NCBI GenBank assembly: GCA_008508345.1
Contig: QNGE01000133.1
Span: forward strand, 24,473 to 88,472
Length of the DNA: 64,000 bases
DNA from: Paragonimus westermani
Taxonomy: Eukaryota > Platyhelminthes > Trematoda > Plagiorchiida > Troglotrematidae
Direction of reading: 5' to 3'
In this document: positions 1 to 11,200 of the stretch, piece by piece
How positions within the stretch are numbered: the first letter of the stretch is position 1
Layout: the number at the start of each line of letters is the position of its first letter
Made by a program: the position numbers and the translations under genes
Notes under the pieces: model-generated
The model's database searches: none
What the model was told of the DNA's origin: nothing
What the model saw: the letters and a program-made list of their open reading frames with translations, nothing else

Positions 1-405
1 CCGCCATCCACCCAATGTTGGCCTTGACCGTATTCCAACATCGTGTCGAGATGTTCCTCTAAATGTTGGAAAAACCACGCCTCCGATCTGGCCGTCTGTC
101 GTATTTCGCCTGCCCTGCCTCGCCCGTTGGTCCGATCCAGTCGAGCGATGACTCATCCGGTCGCGCACGTAGTTCTTGATCCGATCGCGACAGGCTTTTG
201 TACGTACCTCCCCGCGTTGAGGTATTCGGCCGAGCGTTCGAATACTCGCACCTCCGACCTGACAATCCATCACACTATGAGTTGTTATATACATTCAATC
301 AGGTTTATTTGTTTTTCTAATGTCCGTGTAATCTCACCTGTAAGATTCGTAATCCACAACACAGAACGGATTCGTGCTTCCCTTCTGCTTCCTATTTTTT
401 TTTAG
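1..405. other. Intronic 5' end of window; CpG-rich block 1-280
   Basis: This is intron upstream of the first visible ILF2 exon. Positions 1-280 are much richer in G+C and CpG than the rest of the window (many tcg, ccg and cgc steps). They show no splice-compatible coding match to the missing NF45 N-terminus. The block is probably a repeat fragment of unknown family. Confidence 0.4.
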
Positions 406-688
406 CAAATAGAAGAAGTTCGACCTGTTGGTTCTTTCAAATTAGGCACATGGTTAGCCGGCCATGACACTGCCGAAGTTGTAGTTGTCACTCGCGCTCC
501 GCCTACAGCTGATGTTATTAAAAACATCAAAAGCTATGTTGAAGATCGATTTGCATCTGACAAATCTGAAAAATTTGCTGTCGACACACAATTCTACGGC
601 TTCTCAGTCACCGTTGGGTCATCCATCGCGCGCGTTTTTGTTTCAACAACTCCCGCAAATTTGTCGAAAAACAACTCTGAATCATTTA
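406..688 (+). CDS. ILF2: ILF2 exon a (start of DZF domain within the window)
   Basis: The acceptor is a run of T's followed by AG at 404-405. Frame 0 begins CAA ATA GAA. The translation holds 'VGSFKLGTWLAGHDTAEVVV', the conserved start of the NF45/NF90 DZF domain, and later 'ARVFVSTTPANLSK', which matches the vertebrate 'TTVPPNL' segment. The exon ends at 688 before the donor GTACGT. The open frame continues to about 840 but that part does not match the family, which supports the donor. The exon ends in phase 1. Confidence 0.92.
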
Positions 689-3600
689 GTACGTTTGGTT
701 ATGGTGAATCAATTGATTTCAGATTTTGTTCATTTGCTGCTTGTCACATACACCTTCCTGACTGCTTTGCACTTATTCGATCACTTTGTCATTGTCTACC
801 GTTAAAATCTTTGATTTTTCTAGAAGTCTGTCGTCATGTATGTTGACCGCTGATTTTGTATGAAACCAGCAATCACCGAGTCTTGTTCGTCTCTGCTTCT
901 CTTTGTCTGATCCATTCGCGTGATACTGGAAGACACCGATCCATCAATCTTTTGCAAACAAAACCAACCAACACTTCCGACTTCACTCGCAGTACGGATA
1001 TTCCGTGGCCGCAATTAAATTTGCAGAATGAACAAGCCGCTCAACGAAAGCTTGGTTGCACTTCATTCGGTGCAAATTGGATGTTAGTATATGGTGTAGT
1101 GTTGGTTTTTATACAACAAAGTCAAACGAAGTTAGTGAAAAGATATTCAGGACTACAGTTGGTGACATCTGTTTTCGGTTTATCCTTTCAATAGCCAGAG
1201 CCGAAGGGTACCCGCGCATGATCGTCATCACAAGTGGGTTGCGCTGCTCCGCATGTGCTTCCACGTACGCTCATTATCCAGTATAAACTCGAAGGAATAA
1301 GGCCAGTAGGTATGTGATTAGAGTCCTTTGTAGTCCATCTCGTTAATGCTGGTTAACCAGATGGTAGGCCAATAGGAAAGTGAGGCCCTCACCTCTTGGA
1401 AACAAAAAGTAGGGAATATCCAATATGAGAAGAAATGCGTAGCAAACAAGCTCGTTTTCGGTGTTTCATCATCAGGCTAAATACAACACATTTATATGGA
1501 TTAGATGGGGGTGGTAGATAACATATCACTAGAGCGAAAGATGTCAGTCAACAGTTTTTTGTCTGGCTTGAGTCATGAGACTTAGTTACGTAACATTGGC
1601 CACGTGAGTTGTACGAATTCTGCGAGCGATGCGTCACATCTGCGCAGTCATTCTATCCTGGGTTTGCGTACACGGCCATGGAAGATTCAACGTTTTGATT
1701 AGTCGTTTTTGAGCGCACAATGGTGGTGAGTGTAGGCGAATTGCGATGGCCTCTGTAATTGAAAGTAAACGACCTTTGACCTGTCTTGATTGTATCCCAC
1801 ATATTGGGTAGATTGGCCTGAACGATTCGGTCTGATTGATCAGATGATTTGACTCGATCAAATGCGTGGCGACCGCAGACGAACAGGGCCTCGTCGATCC
1901 TCGCGTCAACCACACCGGTTGGTGCTCCCGAATGCGTTCGGATAATCGCCGTGTTGTGCGGCCTATGTAGCTTGTTCCACAGGAACAAACGAAACGGTAA
2001 ACACAAAAAGAGGCGGCATGAACAGGCAATATATCTTTCAACTGGGAGCGCAATACTGGTGTGGAGACAAACTGAACGCGTGGTTGAGCTGCGAAAAACG
2101 CCTTATTGATTGCTACACTAAGCTTCTTGGTTACGGTTTCAGCGACACCATCACCCTTGAAGGGCAAGGAAATATAAACAGACTTTTTGTCTGCAGTTTG
2201 TGGTTTATCTATCTTAGCGCTTGTTAACATATTTTTAAGAATAAATTGCTCCGGATAGCCATTTTCAACGAGTGTATTAAATATAAACTGTCTTTCCTCT
2301 TCGATGCTGTCGCTCGAACATATTTTCGTGGCCCTATCTATCAGACATCGAATTAGGTTTTTCTTTTGTTTTAGTGGTACAAAACTGTTGAAGTTTGTAT
2401 ACTGACCCGTCCAGGTTGCCTTACGATACACCTTCCGTTGTATCGTGCCATCCTCGCGACGGGACATGAACACGTCTAGGAACGCTATACCTGCGGATGA
2501 TTCGGGTTCTAGGGTGAAACGAAGATTCTTATGCACAGAGTTGAAATGAGTCAGTACCTCACTGAGGCTTTTAGATTCATCTGCCACACAGATGATATCG
2601 TCTACATAACGCTTGTAAAGGGTGACCGATTTTATTTGATCTGCTAATGAGCTACACTCTAACTTTGCCATAAAGATATCAGCCAACAATGGGCCTAGTG
2701 GCGACCCCATTGCTACTCCGTCCTTTTGACGGTATAACTTGCCAGAGAACTTAAACTGAACGTTGTGTGTGCAGCGATATAGTAACTGCTTTAATTCTTC
2801 TACTGGTATTCCCACATTGATATTATTACTTTCAATATACTGTCCGAGAAACTCAATCGTTTCATTGAGTGGGATATTAGTGAAGAGAGATGTGACGTCA
2901 AGTGAGAATAAACGCTTGCCTAGTACGTTCAGCTGCTTTAATGTTTCAACAAATTCGAAGGTATCTCTCAAGCTGTAAATGGCTAGTTTTTTCCTAACTG
3001 GCTCTAACAGCGTGGCAAGCCATTTTGCCATTGCGTGGTACGGAGAATTGCGCATATCTAAAATCGGTCGTAGTGGTACACCGTTTTTATGTACCTTGGG
3101 TAACCCGTAGAGTCTAGGAATTACAGTGCCTACTGGTCTAATTCTTTCAAAAGTTGCAGCATCTATCAGGCCCTTCTGCTTCATACATCTAAGTGCTTTT
3201 GTTAGTGACTTCTCAATAACTGTTGTTTTGTCCTTCTCATTTTGTATGCTAACAAATTTGGTTTTATCTCCCAATAATGCATTCATTTTACTCAAATAAT
3301 CGGCTTTATCTAAGATGACGATCCCGGCGCCTTTATCAGGTCTTGAGATTATTATATTCTCATTCTGTCTTAGAGATTTCAGTGAAGCTAAATGCTCTCT
3401 CGTTAGTAGGTTTTTAACCATTGATTTTCGGGTCAGATACTGATAGCAAGACTGAACTAGGGTTACTTTGAGCATCTCAACATTAACAGCTGATGATGGT
3501 TGAAGATCACTCAATTGATCATAAAGGTTTTCAAATTGGGTTTCTAAGTCTAACTGTCTAATTCTATTCTTAGGACAACAGAATTTCGGTCCTAGCGATA

Positions 3601-6600
3601 ATACCTCGAGAGCAACTTTATCTAAGAGCAAAGAAGAGAAATTATGTACGTACCGTTCAGGATTTCTTGGAAATTCGACCCTGGGTTTGATTGGGTTGAG
3701 TTGCCTTCGCAGCTTCAATGTCTTCTTTTCTCGTCTTTCGGCCATAATCTGATGAACGTAATTTTCGAATTCATTTGCTTCACTAGGCGTTAGCTGTGTC
3801 AGTATCCCCTCAGCGACCGAGTTAAATCTCTTCGCTTCCGTCTTTCAATTCTTGTGTAGGGTTTTCCTTCCTGGTTGTACAACAGTTAGACATCGGTATC
3901 AGCTGCGGATGTTTTGCAATAATGCTGAAAATGATGATATCGATCATAAATATTGCCGAAAACCTATCTTTCATTTACTGTTTTTACTGCTTTCAGTAAA
4001 CCCTGCAACTCAGAAATCTGCTCTGGCTGCAATAAGGCAAACACGTTGGCTGGAAGAAAGGGTTTCTCACACCACGTAATGCTCATTGAAAGTGCCTTCA
4101 TTCATATTCATTTCAGGGTAAAAGTGTTAATCCGGATTGTCAAACATTTTCGTCGACGATTCAAGGGTTTTCAGTATTTGAGTTCATGGATGATCAATCT
4201 TTTGGTAGGTTGCGTCGATTCTCTTCGTTGGGCGAGGCTCTACTTTTTTGTATTTAATTTGAACTCAGTTTTTTGGTCTATTTCAGGCAGTATATGCTGT
4301 CACGCAGAATATCACTCCTCAACCACTTCCTATCAACTTAGCTTTCCGGTAAGCAACCTGTGTCGTTTGTACAAGCAACTTGGCTATATACGCGTAATCA
4401 TTGAAGGTTTACGTCTGACTCCCAAAGGTTACTTTGTAGATAATCGTATAAATCGAATGCGTTGGTCAAAGAGGCATTATATAAAACATCCCCAGTGTCG
4501 GCGAGTTGAGTAACCAAAAACAGTTGGCGTGAATTCAATCGTATAATGTACGCTGCTATTGACAGAGCAGTTAATCAGTGAGGGCTCGCCACAAAATTAA
4601 ACATGACCGCTGATTAAGGCAAGAAATATTCTTGGCAAATCGGTGAACTGAGATTAATCTGGTTGTTATGTTCTCTTTCTTGAATAATATCAATGAGAAT
4701 GGCTTGTGAGTGGTATTCGTAGGCTAATACAAATACCCCTGTCTGAGTAACTGCAAGTCCTTTGATAGGGACGAAACTGCCTTTCCGGAGCTCAAACAAG
4801 CGGCACCTTATGTAGCTGGTATTTTTGCGCGTTCTTCCGGTCGGATGACCATTTCCGTCGGTCGTTTCAGCTTGTACTCCAGCTTTTATGATTTTAACCT
4901 GTGTCCTCTGAATTCCGTGGGCTTCTTACGGTACTGCACACATTTTGTTTCGATTGCTTGTGATCAGTTCAACCAACGGTATCTAAGGTTGACAACTAGT
5001 CTGGTTTCTGGATCGTACACCAAAATGGCATAAAATCTGAAATTATGTGAACTGGTATGTTTGGCGTCGCCTAGCGTAATTACACACAGCGTAAATAAGT
5101 GCTATTACCGTTTGTATATGCTAGGTATATCACGGAGCATTTGAAGTTTCCGGGAACTTCGTAAAGTGCTTTGTGCACAAGCCTGCTGAGTCTCCCATGA
5201 CTGCCAGTAATCGGAAGAAGTTTGCATGTCACTCGAGCAGCAAGCTGCTCAGCTGCTGATGCCTCTCAATTATTGTAGGTGAAACCGTTTGTGATTGGAC
5301 AACATGCACATTGTCATTCCACCTTCAAAGAATCTCTGTGGCCTTTATAAGAAGCTCGGTTATCAACCGTAAATCCATCATACCTTCGACCGTTCCATCC
5401 ACTCGGTAAATCTGTTTACTTTCCGACCAACCTACGGACACCTTTTTCCCTGAGCTGACCGATTGTACGGAAGTCGGTGTATAACATGTAGACCTGTTCC
5501 GCTTTTGCTAGAGTTGTCTAGTCGTGCATATTTTTACTGATGAGTGCATATTTTTGTTCGAATCTGGATGGGACGTTTTAAGATCCTGTTTTATCTGCGC
5601 TATAGGTGAGCTGAGAGATATCTTCCACAATTTGTGAGTGGTACACCACTTCACTACCCTGTGTTTATTTGTTTGCTTCTAGTGCTCGTAAGTTCTATAC
5701 AGCCAGTGTTCAAATTGTTTCACGAGATCCACTTATCCTGTGTATTGTCAGGCAGCTGATTTATTCTGCACTTTGTTGCAAATGCTATTGTGTACACCTT
5801 CGAGATAACCCCATAGTAACGATGTGGACTACCTACACTACGACTACGTGTTCAATAGTGGGCGTCCTCGTCTGTTTTTATGTTTCAGGAACCCCGTATT
5901 ACCTGTTACATTTGTGATCCATCAGGGGGAACAGTAAAGTCTGTCCATTTTCGAGCCTTATTGCATCCGAATATTTAGCGGCATATGATGAAAACTGCCT
6001 TGTCAATGACGATGCTTGTGTGCACCGTTTTGAGGTAGATTCTGAAGACCATTGAGACAGTAGTCTCACTCCACAATCTTGGTTAGCTGGGATACGTATT
6101 GTGTGCTCCAGCTCATCGCCCGTCATGTTGTACTGTGTTTGCGCGTGCTGAGTTGGGCTGTAAGCGATGATGCTAATGTGTGACTTTGATATGTGGTATA
6201 GAAGCGTCGACGTCGAAGCAGGCTTCAGTGAGTGTTGTGAATGTGTTTTTCTCAAATTGTCGATTAAGTACCTTGTAATTTGCTCTTGTACGTACCAATT
6301 CGCATGCTTCTGTTTTTTATGTCCTTCATTTGGGATTGGATAATTTGTACCACGATGGTCTGATACAAAATTTAAATCCATCTGATCACAATGGCTTACA
6401 CATGTACCACCCGTTGATTTAGTTTTATGTTGTTTGGACTAAGTAATGCTTTTGTAGTCAACAGACTTGCTATGACCTCTTTCTTGCAGACGTTTTCTGC
6501 AGTTGCTGTCATCAGGAATGCTGGTACCAGGTAGTGTCGGTTTGGTCGATCCGTGTGAACCGGGAGCACTGCGTCTACACAGTTGTATTTCGCTTTCTGA

Positions 6601-8276
6601 ACAGGTTGGCTGGTTTCAAATTTTCTTAGTTTTTACACACCTTATCATTATCTCTCATCACCAATTGTGTGTGCACCTACTGGCAGCGAATTATTTTCCC
6701 GACTTGTGCGTTACACTCAACGTAACGCAGCCTGATGGTGTTCGGCATACATATGATCTAGTGTTTCGCATGACAATCCACATCTTGCAACACGGAATTT
6801 GGACGTCTGACTTTTTCGTACACACGTCAGCAAGAGCCCAAGACGTTTCCTGCCTTTTTGTCTGTTATCAAATTCACTAAATTTTCACTAAAATTTACTT
6901 ATTTTCTGTTACTTGTATCTGAAGGCGATTCGTGATATCACAATATGGCTTGTTTCTCTAAGCGAGTGATGTATTCTTTCTGTCACACTTATGACGTAAA
7001 TGAATGCAGTGAAGTAGTTGCTAGTGAGCATGTTAGACCTATATTCCTGCAATGGTTTGCAAAGCCTATAAACTAATGGTCTGTTCGTGTCGATTGGAAC
7101 TGTAACGATCATTTTTTGTGTTATCTCTGTACACGTTCTCAGTACACACAGCTTGGGCTGTCTAGAATTGAATAATTACCGCTCTACTCGCCAGGTGGAT
7201 TGTTTTGAACACTTCTGGATGTTTATAGGGTAGTTTTGCGGTGGAACTGTACGACTTTTTTTCCTTAGGAATTTATTCTAAGTCACATTGTGACGGTGTC
7301 TTTATCAATCTGAACTAATGTGTGATGATGTGTTTCGCTGATCCCATCATGTATCTGATGCACTTAGTACTAGAAGTTTTGGCGGTGTAATATGGCACAC
7401 TTGAGCCAGACGCAGTAAGGGCGTATTTGTTATTGTGATTCTGTTATGGAATGGTGCCTGCAAACGTTTCTGTGGTTACTGCTCTTCATTTAACGGTTTT
7501 CATGTTTTCGTTACTTGTGAACCACGAATTGAATTATTATATGGTCATTTGTTTTCGCGCTTTTAGCTCATTTGGTTAGTAACCTATCTTACCTTTTGTT
7601 ATGCCTGTTCTGTCTGCGATGTCGGGAGAAATTCCACTTTTGATAAAAAGCCATTTACAAATCTTCCATCGATAAATATTTTTTCACAGGATGAACTCTG
7701 TTGTACTGCACAAACCCTTTTGCGTTCATTAATCCATGGAGCGCATGAAATATTGTTTACCTTTGATGAGTACGCCGAAGGCGCAAGCTCCGGTAAGTTA
7801 GGTGTGCTATGGTTACCACATGCGTGCAGTCTTTTTTCACCCTGTTATGCTCCCGTTTGCGTTGCGTACGCTGCTTTTGTTGGACTCGGGCTCATTCACA
7901 CACGTTAATACTGTGGATGAATTTGCTGTACGTTGCATTCACAACAAGGGTTGTAAAAGTTTATAAGGTTTGTGTAGCAAGATATTCTCTTTTGCCTTCC
8001 TAGTAATTCACAGTTTTGTATATGACGGGTTCATTTATGTCAAACGAAGTGTATCACTCGTTGTATTACATACTAATACGTTCTCGCTTATTCGGCTGAA
8101 GTTTGCCTCTAAAAATGCGGTGAATTTTTTCGCTTGTGTTTTTAGAGCAGTTCTTGCAGTGTGTGTCCGCTAAGTGTGGTCTGGATATCAAGTGGTCAGA
8201 ACCTGCATTCATACCGGAAAACGCGCAAACTACAGGTGTTTATATAACGGAGAGTGCACAAGTCACTGCAGTTTGA
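406..8276 (+). CDS. ILF2: NF45 / interleukin enhancer-binding factor 2 (ILF2) homologue, 5' partial, 7 exons
   Basis: Exons are 406-688, 3997-4075, 4117-4204, 4287-4348, 6490-6604, 7690-7792 and 8146-8276. Every junction has GT/AG ends and phases agree throughout, giving 286 codons plus TGA. The product follows vertebrate NF45 from the 'QIEEVRPVGSFKLGTW' stretch through 'KSALAAIRQTRWLEERVS', 'TVKVLIRIVKHFRRRFKGF', 'LVPGSVGLVDPCEPGALRLH' and 'CCTAQTLLRSLIHGAHEIL'. This is the DZF fold, a catalytically inactive nucleotidyltransferase-like domain. In animals NF45 heterodimerises with NF90/NF110 (ILF3) and works on dsRNA and transcription complexes in the nucleus. The roughly 95 N-terminal residues of the family are missing because their exons lie left of the window. 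The C-terminus lacks the long acidic tail of vertebrate NF45. Family identity is secure; the precise function in this organism is inferred. Confidence 0.93.
1440..1479 (-). ncRNA. Hammerhead-ribozyme-like motif in the PLE 3' flank (degenerate stem II)
   Basis: Read on the minus strand it has TAGC, core CTGATGA, nine bases TGAAACACC, core GAAA, then a stem III AAC/GTT around loop GAGCTT, and finally T followed by GCTA. Stem I is TAGC/GCTA (4 bp) and stem III is 3 bp. Stem II appears to have lost two bases: GGTG-AAA-CACC would be perfect, but only TG-AAA-CACC is present. Predicted cleavage would fall between 1444 and 1443. Hammerheads in PLE terminal repeats are established; that this copy is active is doubtful. 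Confidence 0.6.
1634..3745 (-). CDS. PLE reverse transcriptase with C-terminal GIY-YIG endonuclease
   Basis: The frame runs 703 codons from the first ATG without a stop. It stays open 33 codons further upstream to a TGA at 3845-3847, so the true start may lie upstream or be truncated. Visible RT motifs in order are 'SRPDKGAGIVILDK' (about residue 135), 'RLYGLPKVHK', 'LFSLDVTSLFTNIPL' with the first catalytic Asp, 'QKDGVAMGSPLGPLLADIF', and 'RYVDDI' (about residue 379) with the catalytic Asp pair. The C-terminal domain reads 'VYRFVCSCGTSYIGRT' with the following Arg (RIREH) and Glu (ITEA) of GIY-YIG nucleases. This order is diagnostic of EN-positive PLEs, which retrotranspose by target-primed reverse transcription. 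All key catalytic residues seem present. PLE ORFs are usually somewhat longer at the N-terminus. Confidence 0.92.
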   Translation of the reverse strand: MAERREKKTLKLRRQLNPIKPRVEFPRNPERYVHNFSSLLLDKVALEVLSLGPKFCCPKNRIRQLDLETQFENLYDQLSDLQPSSAVNVEMLKVTLVQSCYQYLTRKSMVKNLLTREHLASLKSLRQNENIIISRPDKGAGIVILDKADYLSKMNALLGDKTKFVSIQNEKDKTTVIEKSLTKALRCMKQKGLIDAATFERIRPVGTVIPRLYGLPKVHKNGVPLRPILDMRNSPYHAMAKWLATLLEPVRKKLAIYSLRDTFEFVETLKQLNVLGKRLFSLDVTSLFTNIPLNETIEFLGQYIESNNINVGIPVEELKQLLYRCTHNVQFKFSGKLYRQKDGVAMGSPLGPLLADIFMAKLECSSLADQIKSVTLYKRYVDDIICVADESKSLSEVLTHFNSVHKNLRFTLEPESSAGIAFLDVFMSRREDGTIQRKVYRKATWTGQYTNFNSFVPLKQKKNLIRCLIDRATKICSSDSIEEERQFIFNTLVENGYPEQFILKNMLTSAKIDKPQTADKKSVYISLPFKGDGVAETVTKKLSVAINKAFFAAQPRVQFVSTPVLRSQLKDILPVHAASFCVYRFVCSCGTSYIGRTTRRLSERIREHQPVWLTRGSTRPCSSAVATHLIESNHLINQTESFRPIYPICGIQSRQVKGRLLSITEAIAIRLHSPPLCAQKRLIKTLNLPWPCTQTQDRMTAQM
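3997..4075 (+). CDS. ILF2: ILF2 exon b (DZF domain)
   Basis: The acceptor 'tgctttcag' ends at 3996 and the donor GTAATG begins at 4076. The translation 'NPATQKSALAAIRQTRWLEE' matches the vertebrate NF45 helix with 'SALAAIRHARWFEE'. The split codon with exon a (A plus TA) gives Ile. Confidence 0.92.
4117..4204 (+). CDS. ILF2: ILF2 exon c (DZF domain)
   Basis: A 41-bp intron precedes this exon, which is typical of the small introns of helminths. The translation 'VKVLIRIVKHFRRRFKGFQY' is one of the best conserved NF45 blocks. The donor is GTAGGT at 4205. Confidence 0.93.
4287..4348 (+). CDS. ILF2: ILF2 exon d (DZF domain)
   Basis: The exon lies between 'tatttcag' and the donor GTAAGC. It encodes 'AVYAVTQNITPQPLPINLAF', matching the vertebrate 'HYAVMNNPTRQPLALNVAY' block. 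The exon ends in phase 2 (CG), completed by A of the next exon to give Arg. The following intron, 4349-6489, holds nothing I recognise. Confidence 0.92.
6490..6604 (+). CDS. ILF2: ILF2 exon e (DZF domain)
   Basis: The acceptor is 'ttcttgcag'. The translation 'SSGMLVPGSVGLVDPCEPGA' carries the strongest NF45 signature (PGSVG.xDPCE). The exon ends in frame at the donor GTTGGC. The next intron, 6605-7689, shows nothing I recognise. Confidence 0.93.
7690..7792 (+). CDS. ILF2: ILF2 exon f (C-terminal DZF)
   Basis: The acceptor is 'ttttcacag' and the donor GTAAGT. The exon encodes 'DELCCTAQTLLRSLIHGAHE', matching the vertebrate 'DMVCYTAQTLVRILSHGG'. It ends in phase 1. Confidence 0.92.
8146..8276 (+). 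CDS. ILF2: ILF2 terminal exon
   Basis: The acceptor AG at 8144-8145 is required by phase: G plus AG gives Glu. The exon encodes 'EQFLQCVSAKCGLDIKWSEP' and a short tail ending 'ESAQVTAV' with TGA at 8274-8276. It is divergent from vertebrates and lacks the acidic C-terminus. AG choice is supported by phase rather than by protein conservation. Confidence 0.85.
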
Positions 8277-11200
8277 AGGAAATTTTGCTGTTTACTACAA
8301 CTATCTATTCTATTTATTGCACATTTTCACGAAACTTTCAATAAAAGTTGTTGTTCAACTTTGTGTGCTCTCTCTGCTCAATTCATGCTCGGTATGCCGA
8401 GGTTATTCTAAGACGATAAGGGTACCGCTGCCTTTTCTTATTATTGTGTTGTAAGTGAAACGTTTTCCTAGGTTGCTAATATTTATGTATGAACACACCA
8501 GAGCTCCGAGGTTCGATTCGGTGACCTCTACGACGGCGATTATAGTTGTTGTTTTGAGATTTTCTTGAGTTCGTTATGCAATGTTGATACAAAACAACTT
8601 CGTGCAAATTGAGACATATCTAGCCTGTCTCCTTAACCGCCATTCAACATACTGACCAGTCTTAGATTCGCAGGGGAATCAATCCAGAATTTCGAACTCA
8701 CTTTCCATCACTTCTTCTCCGTAGTACTTTGTTCTCTCAAAACGAAAAGCTTGGAAGGACGTATCTTCGTAGGTTCACTCCTTGTTACCATGCTAGATCT
8801 AAGGTTAGACTTTCGGTTGCAAGTGGCCATTGCCAAATGGCTGTTGGCCTAACTCGTGTCCAACTACTAGACTTCAACTTTCCGAAACCATGTTTTTAGT
8901 CGCATGCATTCACATGTCAATTCAAGCAGAAACCGGATTATGAGATTAACGGAAGTGCTTAATGTGCTCCGTCGAGAACAGTGAAGGGCCGCCTTATTAT
9001 GATCAGCGATCATTTCGAGTGGGCAGTTTTTTCTCCACCAGATTATATGGTGTCTAACAACTGATGTATGAGCCACAGACACGGTTGTTTAATGGGAAGT
9101 ATCACCTTTAAGTTTCATCCAGCGTTAGGTAACACGAGTCACTGTCTTCATGGGATCCAACGGCAAACTATACGTTTACTTGCCGGGCGTCGTTGTTAGG
9201 TCATGTTCGACGAGAAACTATTCGGTGGCGTCCAGGGACTGTGCCATTGGGTCGGTTTAGAGCGCCACGCAGACCACACTTTAACCCGGATTATCAACCC
9301 AGCAACTGGAAGTGCATTTACGAACCTGCTTGTCAGCGTATGCAACAAGCTGAATTCAGCAAGTGGTGTCACTTTAAAAGAGCAAAATGCTTTTCCATAC
9401 AACAGCCCATTTCTTCATGAAGACTACTTACTTAATTTTATTTATTTTGTAGGAACAATATTAGGAATTACCCTCTTAACTCGTACAGCGACTGCCGTTT
9501 TAGTTCTTAATCTCTGCACAAGGACCACTGCGCGCCACTATGTCCTAGGTTCGTTCAATTCGCTCTCCATTTCCTGAAACCAGAATATTCCAGTTTGCCT
9601 TTATTTTAGCAAAATGATCGCAAATCTTGTCAGACTTCCATTAACGAACAAAATACACTGGAAACCTACCTCCATCTCCTGTCCAGCATAGCTCATGAGC
9701 TCACTTTTGGGTTAAGCTGAAAAGGCACAACTGGTCGTGTCATTTATTGTCAGGCCTTGATTGTGACTCGGCGGTGCGGGATAGAACGGAGGACGAACTG
9801 TTTTTTCTTCATCTCTTGTTACCGGGACAGTTTAAGGACGCAACATAATGGTCGACCTAATCGTTCAAGGTTGGCACCTTCGCCTTCACTGTATCAATTC
9901 TACCGTGTTTTTCACAGGCTTTTCGCTGAAGGTCGCTATTAAAGCACACTTTTCCCGTATACCATAATAAAGTCAGTATGTAACTTGGCGTTAAATTAAC
10001 TTGGGGTGCGCAAACGATTATTTCTGTGGAAAATTGCGTTTAAAAGAGCAGTAATCCCTCACAACGTTCGTCTCGAGGTGACCGATTTTCATGCTTTTTG
10101 TGGGGAATTTTCAAAAGCGGTTATGAAACGCAAGAGAACAGACCTAGTTCTGATCGTCAATTATCCGCGTGACTCCGAAGATTTTTTTGCCTGCTCGAAA
10201 GGCCGTGGTGAGCCGACACCCCTTGGGTATGAACAAGCTGAGTTCTTATTGCTTGCAATAAAGACATCGTTACTGATGCGCAGTCCATCTTACATCACCG
10301 CTTGACTCATTTAAATGTTCAATTGCCGATGTGTGAGTTCACTTGGATTTCCATTTATAGCTGACGTTTGCTGAAAGGAAGGTCATTTTACGCTTGCATA
10401 AGTTCTGTTTACGTCTAAGTGGTTGGTAACTTCCATGCGACCGTTTTGAACAACTGGCTTGGTTACGGTAACTAGTGACAGTTTTGTCCAGCTGTATGTG
10501 CTTTTTACATTCAACGGTTGCCAGTATTACCATTGTGTCGTTACTCATCGCTCTAGATTAAGTTCCTCACTAGTTCGAATTCACAATCTTGTACTAGTCA
10601 ACTTTCTGCTGTCACCTTTGTTTTGTCTCATTGTCTTTATTCTTCGAGTTCCTGTCCGAAACTTGTCGGCTCACTGCAAGCCACACGTACTGGAATGCGT
10701 ATACGCACTCCTGAAGCGGCCGCACACGGAATGTGGGTTACTCTTAATCATTTTTTGTCTTTTCGAATGTGTTGGTCAGTTGCGGCAAATCGGTAACTAA
10801 CTGGTGTGATCATTTTCTTTCGGTCGACGTACTTGTCGCATGTTTTTTGCCTCTGGCTTTCTGGGTTCATGTTGATTTCGAAGAGCATTTTTGGTGACTA
10901 AACGCTCGTGATGGTTCTTGTTACCTCGTGTAATTCGTTCCTGTGGTTCACTGCAGGGAGATTTGGGTGCTGTAATGAGGCACCATGACATTAACCATTG
11001 TACTAATGGTGATAATTACAATGGTAACTAAGGTCCACATGAACGAGGATGAACCACAAAGTGTTGTTTATGGTCTTTAATGAAGTAGAACTATATGATT
11101 TTCAAAGGCGAGAAGATACACATGATTAGTTCAATAGACGTTGCGTAGAAATCCAGATACCGATAACTAAGTATAATTGTTCGTGGTATGAAAGACAAGG

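Larger units (their letters stand above)
1430..3850 (-). mobile_element. Penelope-like element (PLE), near-intact ORF, antisense in an ILF2 intron
   Basis: The element holds a single open frame with PLE-type reverse transcriptase followed by a GIY-YIG endonuclease. Its 3' flank contains a hammerhead-like motif (1440-1479), as known for PLE terminal repeats (pLTRs). It lies entirely within ILF2 intron 689-3996 and in the opposite orientation to the host gene. Element ends and target-site duplications could not be fixed by eye, so the limits are approximate. No upstream pLTR copy was recognised. Confidence 0.88.

Noticed and set aside
485..805. 106-codon plus-strand open frame from 485
   Set aside because: It is a frame shadow of the ILF2 exon 406-688, which carries the DZF motifs in another frame.
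3900..3945. Possible upstream hammerhead copy near the 5' side of the intact PLE (CTGAAAATGATG, CCGAAAAC)
   Set aside because: The two boxes are too far apart and no flanking stems pair, so it is probably chance similarity.
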